From the NCBI GenBank assembly GCA_009809945.1, contig WTPW01000023.1, forward strand, positions 434,286 to 498,285: a DNA stretch of 64,000 nucleotides, in the 5' to 3' direction. The DNA comes from Gigaspora margarita. Its lineage: Eukaryota; Glomeromycota; Glomeromycetes; Diversisporales; Gigasporaceae. Below, piece after piece: positions 45,568 to 56,929 of the stretch. A model generated the notes under the pieces. That model was not told the origin of the DNA. It did no database searches and saw only the letters and a program-made list of their open reading frames with translations. The position numbers were made by a program, and so were the translations under genes. The first letter of the stretch is position 1; each line of letters starts with the position of its first letter.

Positions 45568-46060
45568 ATTCAAATTCAATCATATTCTTGTTTATATATG
45601 TATTTAAATATTGATAAGATAAAATTAATAACTTATAAAAAAGAAACAATATATATCCATTTTAACAGAATTTATTGTTACATGGATTATAGTTTGCATA
45701 ACTTAGAAAATCAAATTTATCAACCCTTTAGTTTATGATTGTATCTTCTCACTAAAAAATTAAAACTGCCAAAAATTATTTTATTTAATAGTTTTTTTGA
45801 ATAGTTTTTATATGATCTATCAAATCACATATTTTATTTAAGGTTCTGTTTTTTATTTCATTTTGTATTAAGAGATATATTTCAAAATTTATGTGACTTT
45901 AAAATTTTAAGCATCATTATGAAAATATGAATATATTTGAACTTTCAGAACTATTAAAAAGGATAAGTACATTGCTATATCCATATAACGCTATATTGTA
46001 GTAACAATATACACTGGATTCGATATAGGGATTCTTGGATTCGGACCAATTTGCTTTAGT
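45568..46060. other. Gene 3' flank, AT-rich, no further feature
   Basis: Downstream of the methyltransferase stop. AATAAA-like words are present but too common in this composition to call a polyadenylation site. Confidence 0.4.
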
Positions 46061-46191
46061 AGTCTGTATTCGAAATTTGTGTTCTCAGAGTTCTCATGAG
46101 AACACTATTATGAATTTTGAACAATATAAATTTTTTTGCCGTTCACTATTAAAAATTTTTGAGAACTGTAAAATAACGATATTGTTCTCAT

Positions 46192-47164
46192 ACGGTTCCT
46201 TTCATTTCACCGAATGTCATTTCTTGACACCTCGTTTCGCCTACCCTCATTTCACCGACAAGTTTATTTCACTGACAACTAGTCATTTCACCACAAAGTA
46301 ATTCTAGAATTAAAATTAAGGCTAGTGCAGTTTTTAAAAAAAACTTGTCGGTAAGGCCACGCAATGTTGATTTTTCGTTTTGCATTACATGGATTTCAAA
46401 ATTCGGACGGACGGACGGATTTTTTTTTTTATTTTTATTATATTTTATTTTATTTTATTATTACTGCAATCTAAATTAATACTCACATTCACATCTAATT
46501 CCAGAGCTTTCGTGTAGCCAGGGCCTTTTAAATTGTTCAGATATTATAGCTACGATTTCAGATTAATGTAATCATTGATATGGTGTTACTAAACTGTGTT
46601 GGGCTTGTTGCTAATTCTACAAATATATTGTTATCAATTAATAATAATTTAAATAAGCTTTAAAAAAACTTCTCATTGTTATACAAATTAATTCAGCTAA
46701 AATAAAAGGGATAAATGAATAATGTATGCTTGCTGACAATTTTTTAAGGCCACTCAAAATTGATTTTTCGGTTTGCATTACATGGAATCTGAAAACATGG
46801 GTCGGTCGGTCGGATTTTTTTTTTAATTTACTGAATATAGAATAATGCTCACATTTAAGGTTATACAAGGTTAGTTTTTCATTTTGCACAACAAGGAATC
46901 AAAAAACTGGGCCGACAATCATATTTTTCCCATCAGTCCTATCGGACAATTACAGGAAATTAAGGTCTCTATCGGGTGACACCGGATGAAAATAGCGGGA
47001 AAAAATAGATGAACAATTGGCACACACAATTGGGATCTAAAAAAAAAAAAAATGGGACGGCAGGGTAATGCAAAGCGAAAAATCAACATTGTGCGACCTA
47101 AAATGAACTGTCAGTGAAATAATTGTCGGTGAAATGAACTTTTCAGTGAAAACAATACATATCC
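46192..47164. mobile_element. TTTCACCGACA-type hAT-like element, nested
   Basis: Flanked by a perfect 8-bp duplication GTTCTCAT (46184-46191, 47165-47172). Left part TTTCATTTCACCGAATGTCA..., right part ...GTCGGTGAAATGAACTTTTC, the same motif set as 22064-22380. Interrupted by the element at 46354-47099. Confidence 0.75.
46354..47099. mobile_element. Innermost TIR element with internal direct copies of its end
   Basis: Left AGGCCACGCAATGTTGATTT and right AAATCAACATTGTGCGACCT are inverted. The left end is repeated in direct orientation at about 46747 (AGGCCACTCAAAATTGATTTTTCG) and, more weakly, near 46858. Short arrays GGACGGACGGACGG and GGTCGGTCGGTCGG follow the first two copies. Non-coding. 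Confidence 0.7.
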
Positions 47165-47769
47165 GTTCTCATAAGCATTTAGTGATTAGCTATATAATGT
47201 TACGCCAAACTAGAAACTACTTATTTGAATGATTCTTTTTTTTTTTTTTAGTGAGCAGAAATGAAAACATAAACAATAGTTTGAGAACATTGTTTAAGTC
47301 CGAAATTTCGAACACATATGATGAAAAAGAACTTGTTGGCCCTTGCAAATTTATGTGAATATTTAAATAAGAGGAATAAGGTTTGAAGAATCAGATACAC
47401 ATTCTTAAAGTAATGAAGGCAGTAGTTATTCTAAAAATTGACGACAATGGTTATTTTAGAAATTGTAATTAAAGAAGTTTGCTTAATGAATATTTTATTT
47501 GATTGATGAATATTCATTCCTACTTAGTTTATAAATTATGCTGTTCTTTGGGCAAATAATTACTTATAAAAGGGTTTCATAAATTGGCTCTGTCTTTTCT
47601 AACCTTCTAATAAATCCTATCTATTAACTAATGATCTTTCAAAGTTTAAATACCGTTAAGCCATAATCTAAGACAGGGTTGTTAATGAGTTGAGATGATT
47701 GAGTTGAGTTGAGTTGACCCAATCTTTAACCCACTATATTTTTGCCGGGGTACTCCAGTTGAGTTATTT

Positions 47770-47985
47770 TCCCACCATTTCATTTCCCCGACACCGAATG
47801 GCGAATATTTGACAATCCTTCTCTTAGACAAGACTCTCCGACAATTATATAATTCTAATCAACACTAATTCTAAATCTGTCCAACCCTAATGCTAAATCG
47901 GGCCAATTTATGCCGATGAAATTATTGTCGGAGAATGTCATTTCTAAGAAAAGGATTGTCGAAACATGCAAAGTCGAATACATGC
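47770..47985. mobile_element. Small inverted-repeat element (TCCGACAAT arms)
   Basis: GACAATCCTTCTCTTAGA and CTCCGACAATTATATAATTC on the left face GTCGGAGAATGTCATTTC and TAAGAAAAGGATTGTCGAAA on the right. A TTGAG-repeat patch (47675-47715) lies just upstream. Confidence 0.6.
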
Positions 47986-48040
47986 TTATTGAAAAAATTT
48001 GCTGTAGATGAAATATACAGGTAAAAAATTAGCTTCGATA

Positions 48041-48303
48041 AGGGACCTCCCTATTGCTGCCGGATTTTGGCATCAATAGAGGTCAATAGGGTATCATTCG
48101 GGACAATTATAGTCAATAGGGTACCAATGGTGTGCTAATAAGGTGCAATAGAGTACCAATAGGGTGCTAATTTTTCAATAGGGGCTTTACTGATTGTAAA
48201 CTATAATTGCCAATCGGGGCCAATAGGGTATCAATAGAATATTAAATTATCAATAGGGTTGTTTTACTGATTGTAAACTAGTCACCAAATCGGGAACCCC
48301 TGG
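48041..48303. repeat. CAATAGGGTA(C/T) repeat block
   Basis: (C/T)CAATAGGGT(A/G)(T/C)(C/A)A recurs about ten times, and TTTACTGATTGTAAACTA occurs twice (48186 and 48265). Clear terminal inverted repeats were not found. Confidence 0.6.
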
Positions 48304-48539
48304 TATAACTACTTGACATATTTAACTAGAGCTTTGATCCTATTTTTAAATGCTCATCCAAATTAAATCCGAATTCATTTTCATACTGCATCCAATTTAA
48401 ATTCGGATAATAATCAGATTGAGTAAATTTGGATTCAATCCGTAAAATAAGTGACTAAATAATTAAAATTAAACATAGACCCTAATTTTTAAAAGCTATT
48501 CAGTTTTTTGTAGCACATTCAATTAAAAATTTGAATCAT

Positions 48540-48738
48540 AGCGTTCTCATAAATTATGGGACAATTGACAAAAATTGGCTTCGACCAATTTCAATAAGTT
48601 TTTGAATTCAGTGTTATCGGTATTAATGTAATGTCAAATATCTAATGCTGATAACACTGAATAAAAAACCTATTTAATTTGACTGAATAGCCATCGGGCA
48701 ATGTTTATCTGTTGTCCCAGAATTTATAAGAACAGCTG
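48540..48738. mobile_element. MITE, GTTCTCATAAATTATGGGAC ends
   Basis: Left GTTCTCATAAATTATGGGAC and right GTCCCAGAATTTATAAGAAC are inverted; TCAGTGTTATCGG and CTGATAACACTGAA pair inside. A lone right end of the family (GTCCCAGAATTTATGAGAAC) is at 60170-60190. Confidence 0.75.
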
Positions 48739-49739
48739 TAAGTCAAAATCTGGATCCAATTAGTAAATTCGAATTAGAACAAAAAATCATATATGCACAT
48801 ATCTACGTTCGTTCATACAGTACATACTATATGCACATATACATTTTTTATATTACCATTTACATTATAAATAATTAAAATTTTGACATAATAGTAACCT
48901 CTTTAGAATATAATTCTTGCTGTGAATAATTTTCAGACTATGTAACTTGTTTAACCCTAATCTCAAATCGATTCTAATGAATTATCAAAATTGCATATTC
49001 TTGATTATATGAGAGAAAATAGTAAATAAGTAGTTGTGCAATTTCAATTAAACATCTAGTAATTCTTTTTTATGTACTGTTTATAAAATATTGCCTATGG
49101 CATCTAAATAATTTGGTTAATAAATTATATCAATAATGTTGGGATAGCTTAATTAACAACTAATTAACACAAAATTATATAAGTGAAAAATAATAATAAA
49201 TATTTTATAGCTTATAAATAAGACAAATATTTGCAATTAATCACAATAATTATCATATAAGAAATTATAAAAAATTAAAATAGATTAAAAAATTTTTAAT
49301 TCAAATAAAACTCAAACACACATAACTTTTGTTTATAAATTCATAAAACTACCTACTTTAATGCTTCAGATAATATATATGCTTTATACTTATCAGGAAC
49401 TCAGAAAAATTTGGGTATCAAATTGCAAAAATTTAATTGGATATTAGCAAATATTTGGATAAAATTTGGATAAAAAATTTGAATATTTGGAATTATTTGA
49501 ATTAAAAAAAAATTATTATCAACCAATTAATTGTAAATTTTATTAATTATATTGATTGAAATATAGCATATTTAACATTTTTAGTGATTCTTTGCTTAAA
49601 TTTTGTCTATCACTTTCTAAAAGATTATTGTATACAGAAAATTTTTCTATACAGCACAAAATAGGTAACCAAATTTAAATTAAAGCTATATTACTTAAAA
49701 GAGGAAGAAAAATAGACATTTTATCCCAAATTCATCTAG
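48739..49739. other. AT-rich stretch without recognisable features
   Basis: Only AT-rich unique DNA with an AATTTGGATA-type patch at 49430-49500. Confidence 0.45.
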
Positions 49740-51180
49740 ATTATTAAAATCAACTAAGTTAAATCCAAATTACAATCAAGAGCCCATTCTTGTAATAAAG
49801 CATTAGAAGGGTTTTTTAATTCTGAAATTTGAGTCAAATAATTTTGAATATTATAATTCAAAATGGTTTAACAAATTGGAAATCAAAACAATAAAAAGAG
49901 AATGGAAGGGATACTGCAAAAAATGATTATTAAATTTTGAATATGCAGTGGCAAAAGCCAATTGAAATACCTTATGAAAAATAGATGGATCCAATCCAAG
50001 ATTTGTAATACAAGAATTAACATTATCCACAAAATTCATATTATATCTCCTATTTTGTAAGTAAACTTCAAGTTGCTGAATTCAATTTTCAACAAATGGG
50101 ATCACTAGCACATTTTCTTGCTAGAAAATTAAGATCAAAAGTAAACTTTTTAGTATTATAGTCAATAAATATCAAATAAATGCACATTAGCCCACTTTCT
50201 TCAATGTTGCTAAAAATGTTCACAATTTTCTTAACAGCTCCAGATAATTCCAATTTTGCTTCTTCTTTGTAAAATTATTCAATATACTTCAAGTAATCAC
50301 TAAAATAAAATGCTATTTGAAATCACATATTCCAGTGGATAGTGACATGTAAGGGCATAAACTTTAATAATGGGTTCAATTGTTGATTTAATTCATTGCA
50401 TTAGATAATGCATATACTGGGATTTGTGAGCTTTGGTATGCATAAATATTTTTTTAATATTAGATATTAAAAGTTTAGCAATGTCAAAATGAAAAATTGA
50501 CAACCATGCTTCACTAAAAATATATAAATTTATTAATATTTATTAATTTTACAATTAATAATAATAATTCTGTAAAAATACTATAATTATTATTTATCCA
50601 ATTAAATTTACAATTTGAGCTGAACAGTATTATGTTTTAATTACTGCATTACAGAATTTAAGTCTTATAATCTCTTATAATAGCACTTCTTCATAGAAGA
50701 AGCAAATTTAGATACAAATAACTTTGGAAGATTTAAAAAAAGTTTCTATTTTGTTAATAACTACAATAAGTTCACTTACTGTTAAAAAATTTATAGCCAC
50801 TAAAAAATCAATTGATATGAGCTTTGTTGTTCCACAATAAGAAAACAATGTGTTAACAATACTATGTTCTTTAACATCTATTGCTTTATCAACGATTATT
50901 GCAACAGGCATTTCACTAAAGATACTATATAAATTTTTTAAATATTCTTAAAAAAACTCTTGGTAAAATGACTGATTTAAGATATTTAATGCAAATATAG
51001 CACTACCTTTCTTTTAATACATATTCAAAACCCCACAAAATTTGTCAAGTTTTTCTATTGGTATATTAGCAATATCCCATGTAGTAAAAAGGTCACAAAT
51101 AATTTTTTTGTTACTCACTGTTATAAAAGTTGGAAGACACCCTTGTCTTGTTTGTTGTGAGGATCTTCAAGAAGCTTTAT
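49740..51180 (-). pseudogene. hAT-type transposase remnant
   Basis: Minus-strand blocks: AIIVDKAIDVKEHSIVNTLF and YCGTTKLISIDFLVAINFLT (50910-50780) match the start of the catalytic region of hAT-type proteins of the ZNF862/KIAA1586 kind (usual form ALIVDESTDIS...L). AHKSQYMHYL and ALTCHYPLEYVISNSIL (50440-50290) match the K..R...FL...LPVETRWNSWF block, and a 62-codon piece (50039-49851) lies near the C-terminal part. Stops interrupt the frame throughout and no dimerisation domain was identified. Such an enzyme would make 8-bp duplications, as seen around several MITEs in this window; that this copy moved them is not implied. Confidence 0.55.
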
Positions 51181-52016
51181 GTTTTTTTTAGTAGGTTTTA
51201 CTATTAATGTTTATAGTAATATAGAATTTATTATTATTGATAACACTATGATTACAAAACTAATATATAAGGTTTTAGAATTCAAGAAAAATTGCTTTGA
51301 AAACACTTGTGCATGGGTATATACAGTGATTTATTTATAGAGAGCATTTTTTTTTATTTGTGCTTTCTTAAAAAAAAACACTGATACCAACTACTAACTT
51401 TTCTTCTTTTATACAACTTTGGTCAAAAGATCTTGTAGTGGTAGAGTATTAATAAACTCTTATTGTATTTAAAAACTATGCTATATGAAGTTTGATATTT
51501 ATATACAAATTTAAATATAAAACTAGCTTTATTTTTCATATATTAAAACCAGTTTTAATTAGTTTTGACATATAAAAAATAAAACCAGTTCCAAACTCTA
51601 TATAGATCACATGCTTATTGTCCTATTTTTATTGATCAGAAATTACATGCTTTCTAAAAATTACCAAAAATTTGAAAAATTTGGCTAAATAACAAAAATT
51701 TGAAAATATTAAGATTAGGGCCAAAGTTTGAAAAAATTTGAAGAATTTTATTTTTAAAATTTTTTGGTTCTACTTTAACCCCAATTTCTAAATAACTGCT
51801 TTAATATATTCAGTTAAAATATCAGTTATAAAATGTATTATTTATATATTTGTAAAGAGATTTTTTTGTTTAAACAATTACATTTGCAGGCCATGGCATA
51901 TAGGCAGATTTTATACATGTAGATTCCAAATTGATAATATAGTGATAGAATAAAAAATATTAATTTTTATTGAATATTTAGTAATAATTAATCCAACTCT
52001 AATCCAACAAAATATT
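51181..52016. other. AT-rich stretch without recognisable features
   Basis: ATAAAACCAGTT-type words recur at 51535-51600; nothing else is supported. Confidence 0.45.
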
Positions 52017-52027
52017 ATATAAACATG

Positions 52028-53011
52028 GGTATGGCGACTTAGGAAAGTTGTTAAGTTGTCACCCCCAAGCAGCAGATCTAAGTTCAAATTCTACTGGTGA
52101 TGCTTTAAAAAATGGACCTGTGGTACAGTAACTGTTGTCTTGTCAATTGGTTGGGTATATTACCTGTAATCCTTGGTTACCATCTAGAATATCTAAAATA
52201 GAAGCTTTTGGTGTATTTGTGTACTATTATACAGACAAATTCAAGGGACTAGAGAAATAGAAACCCATTTGGCAAGTCCCAAGTAAGGAGATAGCAAAGA
52301 CCTTTGACAGTGCTACTGAAACTAGAGTATCAGAAACTGGAGCTAGAATATCAGATAAATAAAGATTCTCAGAGAAAGGTGTCCACTAACCTGGCCACTA
52401 GAGTTATACCAGATAAAAAAGACCTATGTTATAGAAGTAGGTACCAAGAGAAGAAAGAACCATAGTGACACCTAATGCTAGGTGAATTGATCCTTCTGGG
52501 CTAACTGGTTTAGAAGTTTGAAAAGTCAGTATAAGGACTGGTAGGATAGTGGAGGTGAGTGCTAGGATTGGGGCAAATCTTACAAGGGCAAGAAGTAGAT
52601 ATTGGTAAGAGAAAAACAGGAGTAACCTTGTCTTGCAAGTGTTGGCCTCAGATATAGTGACAATTACCAAAGTGTAGGTAATACCTGTGTGGCCCAGGGA
52701 ATAATCTACCAAGTTTTCTGTGAGAATAAATTCATCCTAAGGGATAGAGAGTAAATAATCTGAGTAACTGGTGAAACAGCTGAGATTGGTCAAGAAGCAG
52801 AAGATCAGAGGATTTAAATAGGCAATTCCTATAGTTGGTTTCAGGTATAGCATCTAGTGTGAAACCTTTAGGTGGACTACTTAAATTAGATACCAAAAGT
52901 GTATGTATAGCTAATTGTACTCTCATCCAAGTATAATTCCTAATATGTAAACTGAATAAATCTAGGCCCAGAGCAGGCACTTTGAAACCAAAAAATATAT
53001 ATATATATATC
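52028..53011 (+). mobile_element. ~1-kb tRNA-headed SINE with perfect 11-bp target duplication
   Basis: The body is flanked by ATATAAACATG at 52017-52027 and 53012-53022. The 5' 80 bp resemble a class II tRNA (Leu/Ser-like): GGTATGGCGACTTAGG (A-box region) and AAGTTCAAATTCTACT (B-box region). A GC-richer non-coding body follows, ending in AAACCAAAAAATATATAT... Two minus-strand ORFs inside (102 and 93 codons) are open only because the body is less AT-rich, and they resemble nothing known to me. At 984 bp it is unusually long for a SINE, so a composite or an internally unrelated body is possible. Confidence 0.8.
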
Positions 53012-53164
53012 ATATAAACATGTGTTTTGACATTTATTAGTAGTTAGATAGAACATGAATTAGAGTTCCAACTGGTTTAAAAATTTTTAACTATGACCCA
53101 TTAGGTAAAAACTGGTTAACAACTGACAATCTAAAACTGAACCTGATTATTTAATTAAAACAGA

Positions 53165-53280
53165 TTACCTGATTGTAATCAGGTGACTCAGATACCAAAT
53201 TATAATTAGATAATCCAGATACCCAATTATAATTGGGTAATCTGAATGCCAGATTATAATTTGGTGATCTAGTATTATGT
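53165..53280. repeat. 27-bp tandem repeat, about four units
   Basis: AG(G/A)T(G/A)A(C/T)(T/C)CAGATACC(A/C)AATTATAATT repeats at 27-bp spacing. Non-coding. Confidence 0.75.
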
Positions 53281-54114
53281 TTTAATTTTTTTTTGTTAGT
53301 ATCATTATTTTATTGCTATATATTTCTTATTTTGGCATAGTTTGTGGCATAGTCAAATGATCAAATCTCCAAACAGGAGATCAAATCTCCAAATGGATGA
53401 TTAAATATTCAAACAACTGATTAAATTTCCAATTGAAGAATTAAAGCTACATACTAATTAAATATATATAAGGGTTTAGTTTCTGCTTATGAGTGAACAG
53501 TGAACAAATAGTTAATAATTGTAGATAGTATTTAGTATTGTTGTAATAATCTAATGTATTAATTCATATTAATAAAAAGAACCCTTATATCTATAATTAT
53601 GTACAAAATTTATTGTTTTAAATCATTTGACCTTAATCACTCTTTTGTTTATGATCAATAAACTGGCCAATTTCATCAAGCTTTTCTAACAAAACTGATC
53701 ATAATACAGATACCTGATTTTAAAAAAAAATTCTAATACCTATTTGTTGACCTGCAATCCAGAGTTGTATGATTAATATTGTATTGCATTAGGATTTTAG
53801 ATTGTAAAAATTTATTGCAAAAAAAAAGTAATTATTTTACAATAAAATTTTTTTATTTTTTTTAGAATAGCAAATAGTAGCAGTAAATGGTGGTATAAGG
53901 TGATGGGCAAATTAATAAATTTTTTAGTATATGTTTGGTTGTTTTTTTTTGTTAACACTATTTAATATGAAGTCAACAACTAAACAACAAGTTATAGTAC
54001 TAGCACATGACAACTCGAAGAATTATATAAAAGTGAAATACTTAAAATATACTATGAATCATCAACACTACTAATGATATAAATGACATGATAGCATTAG
54101 AGAAAACATCATTA

Positions 54115-54149
<35 letters not shown>

Positions 54150-54923
54150 AGTATACAAAAATATAGCAACTTCAAGCAATAAAAAGCAAATACTACTAAT
54201 TAGCAACACTAGAATGCCAATAGCAATTAATGATAACAATAGCAAATAACTGAAAAAGAACAAAAAAAAAAGGCAAATTAGTATTCAGACACTAGTTAAA
54301 ACAAAATGATAGCATGACACCAACAGTACAAGTATACTGTAAATTCAAGCAATGTAAAAAGAAACTAGCAAAATAATTGAAAGAAAAGTATAGTACTATT
54401 GTACAAAAAAAATGGTACTATGTAGTAAATAGTAGAAAAAATATATTAGTCAACAATAATGTTATGAAAAAAAATAAAAAAATAAATATATAGATCATCT
54501 CTTATCTGTATAATGAAGGAGAAATTTTCAAGAACTTATCTAATATAGCACATGTTAATCACTAAATTAACTGATTATTTATTAACTAAATATCTGTGTT
54601 AATCAAGTATTTATTTATAATCATTTATTAAACAAATATCCACTTATTATATTAAAAACTAGTTTGACAAAACTATTATCTGATTAATAATTTTTTAGTT
54701 CATGTAATAAATTATATTATTATTCAAGTAATAGATTGGAACCCTATATATGATTTGTTTATATTTTGCTATATTTATATATTATATATAGATTAATTTT
54801 GAATAATTATATTTGATAATTTTAAAATTATCAAAATCTGCCCATATAAATATATTAGCTAATAAAAAGAACTCTTATTTTTGTTCTAAAATCAAATTAA
54901 TTTGTATATATATATATATTATA
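53281..54923. other. AT-rich stretch with a long A-tract
   Basis: Contains short GATCAAATCTCCAAA repeats (53355-53440) and an A-run of about 29 bases (54118-54146). A TATATAAGGGTTT...AATAAAAAG pattern at 53465-53585 was considered as an LTR and not called. No domains. Confidence 0.4.
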
Positions 54924-55009
54924 ATTATACTAGGACCTAAATAATCTATATGAGCTTATATTTGAGCATCATATAGTAAATTTTTTTTGTTAATACTTTT
55001 ATATTAGTA

Positions 55010-55151
55010 CAGTATTGTCACTAGAAGGTTACTGGAAGACCACTAGAAGAAAATCAATAATGCCACTAGAACTTAAAGTTCCAGTAACACTATTAATTTT
55101 CTTTTAGTAGCCTTCTAGTGATCTTCCAGTAATTTTTTAGTAACAACACTA
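55010..55151. mobile_element. Short palindromic hAT-type MITE
   Basis: CAGTATTGTCACTAGAAGG at the left and the complementary CTTCTAGTGATCTTCCAGTA...CAACACTA at the right, flanked by TATTAGTA on both sides (55002-55009, 55152-55159). CAGT(A/G)TTG ends with an 8-bp duplication are typical of hAT. 142 bp, almost fully palindromic. Confidence 0.85.
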
Positions 55152-55164
55152 TATTAGTATATAT

Positions 55165-55456
55165 AGAATCCTAGACATCTAGTACAGAGGTCATACTTAT
55201 TTTTTTAGCAAAAACCCCCAAAATTTGAGAAGCAAAAAAACAGTTTTTGGCAATTATCTTGGCATCTAGTAGTCCAATTTGAATAAACTTTTTTTTAAAA
55301 TGAAGCCCTCAGTGAGGTGCATCTAACAAAAAAAATTATTTAATTCTGATTACTAGATCAAAAATTATTTAAAAAATGTATTTTGTCATTTTCAGCAAAT
55401 TGGATCAAAATTAGCCAAAATCCAGTTATGACCTATATAAGAGATGTCTGGGTTCT
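55165..55456. mobile_element. Family B MITE, copy 2
   Basis: AGAATCCTAGACATCT and AGATGTCTGGGTTCT ends, flanked by GTATATAT on both sides (55157-55164, 55457-55464). It is the inverted-orientation sister of 17176-17460. Confidence 0.85.
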
Positions 55457-55969
55457 GTATATATATTAGCTATATTTCAAAATTAGATATAAAATTTAAA
55501 AATAGTACTTTTTTTTAAAATGCAATATTCTTTATAAAAAAAAAAAAGATCTACTATATCCTATTATGAATAAGTACCCTTTTTTTGAAATTTTAAACTC
55601 AAATAACTTGAAAATTATTTAATAAAACTTAATAAAATTTATTTATTTAAATTTTATAGATTTATAAAGTTTAATTTAAAAAAATTTTATTCAGTTTGGT
55701 TTGATAATTTTCAAGTTATTTGAGGATCCCGAACATCTATAATATAGGTCATATTTTTTTTTTTAGCAAATTGAACCAAATTTGGTTAAAGGTCCTAATT
55801 TAAATTTTAGCAAATTAAGGTTAATTCAGATAATAGTCCCATTTTTAGTTTTGGCAAAATGGTTGGATTTTTATATCATCATAATTTATTTTTTGTTGAA
55901 TTATCCCTTTTGGGGAAGGATAAGTAAAAAAAGCTGACAATACTATTTACACAAAATTTTATTAAGATA

Positions 55970-56572
55970 AGGGGAGTGCAGTAAATTACGTAATTAGAGT
56001 TTACATAGGTCCAACCCCCTCCCCCCTGTGATAGACTATTGACCAATCAAATTTTGTCTTTTTAATATTAAAAAAAATCAAAAATGTTTTTGACCCCACG
56101 TATGATAACAGTCGCTACATAGTAAAGTCAAAATTTTACTATATAAATAGATTAAAGTTGCTTAAGTAAACTTGTTCAAAAGATCCAAATACACTTACTC
56201 TAAAATTTTCATCAGTATTGGAATACTTTTTATTATTTGACTTTTTGATTTTTATGTTTGATGAAAATTTTAAAATTTTTTAAAAAAATATATTTGACAA
56301 ACATAAAAATTAAAAGTTAAATAATAAAAACTTCTTCAATTTTGATAAAAATTTCAAGATATATGTATGTTGATATTCCAAACATGTTTACTTAATCGAT
56401 AATTATCGATTGACATAGTAAAATTTAGACTTCACTATGTAGCAACTTTTAGCGAATTTTTATTATAATAAATACTTCAATATTAATGGCTATTTTACTA
56501 TATATATAGGACGTGATAATTGGGGACTCCCTCACCCCTAAAAAAATTGCGTGATTTTCTGCACTTCCCTAA
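55970..56572. mobile_element. Foldback element of about 600 bp
   Basis: AGGGGAGTGCAGTAAAT and ATTTTCTGCACTTCCCTAA form the ends. GTTGCTTAAGTAAACTTG...CATCAGTATTGGAATAC faces the matching complement at 56320-56400, and a TTTATGTTTGATGAAAATTT/AAATATATTTGACAAACATAAA pair sits at the axis. Non-coding. It shares the 'CCAATCAAAT' phrase and general design with 1702-2350. Confidence 0.75.
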
Positions 56573-56929
56573 TCAACTTTGAGTTACTAACAAAAATTGT
56601 AGAATGGGTCGAAAGAATATTAGTTTCATAAGACGACATTTAACATTTTATTATTAAAATTTGACTTTACAGTCAAAATACGTTTTAAAACGTATACAAA
56701 AAAGTGATCTACAAAGAAATATTGATATTTTTGAATAAAAAAAAGCTATTCTGGAATGAAAATTAAACCAAATAACTTGAAATTTTAGAAAGTAAAATTT
56801 TATACAATTATCTATTACTTTTAATAGTGCACAGTAACTTGTTTCATTTGAACTTGTAAAAATCAGAGTAGGTACCATAATTTTTTTGTCCTCTTCATCA
56901 CAGAGAAACCTAACAGTACCAAATTTTTT

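Larger units (their letters stand above)
46066..47319. mobile_element. GTTCTC-type palindromic element carrying nested insertions
   Basis: Left GTATTCGAAATTTGTGTTCTC and, at the right, GAGAACATTGTTTAAGTCCG then AAATTTCGAACACA are inverted relatives, as in the small element at 42636-42854. The element is opened at GTTCTCAT by the insertion at 46192-47164. Confidence 0.6.

Noticed and set aside
52404-53013. Two minus-strand ORFs of 102 and 93 codons
   Set aside because: They lie inside a retroposon bounded by a perfect duplication and are open only because its body is less AT-rich; no domain seen.
53300-53640. LTR-like pattern (TATATAAGGGTTT ... AATAAAAAGAACCC)
   Set aside because: No terminal TG/CA pair, no target duplication and no second copy in the window. 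A solo LTR cannot be supported.
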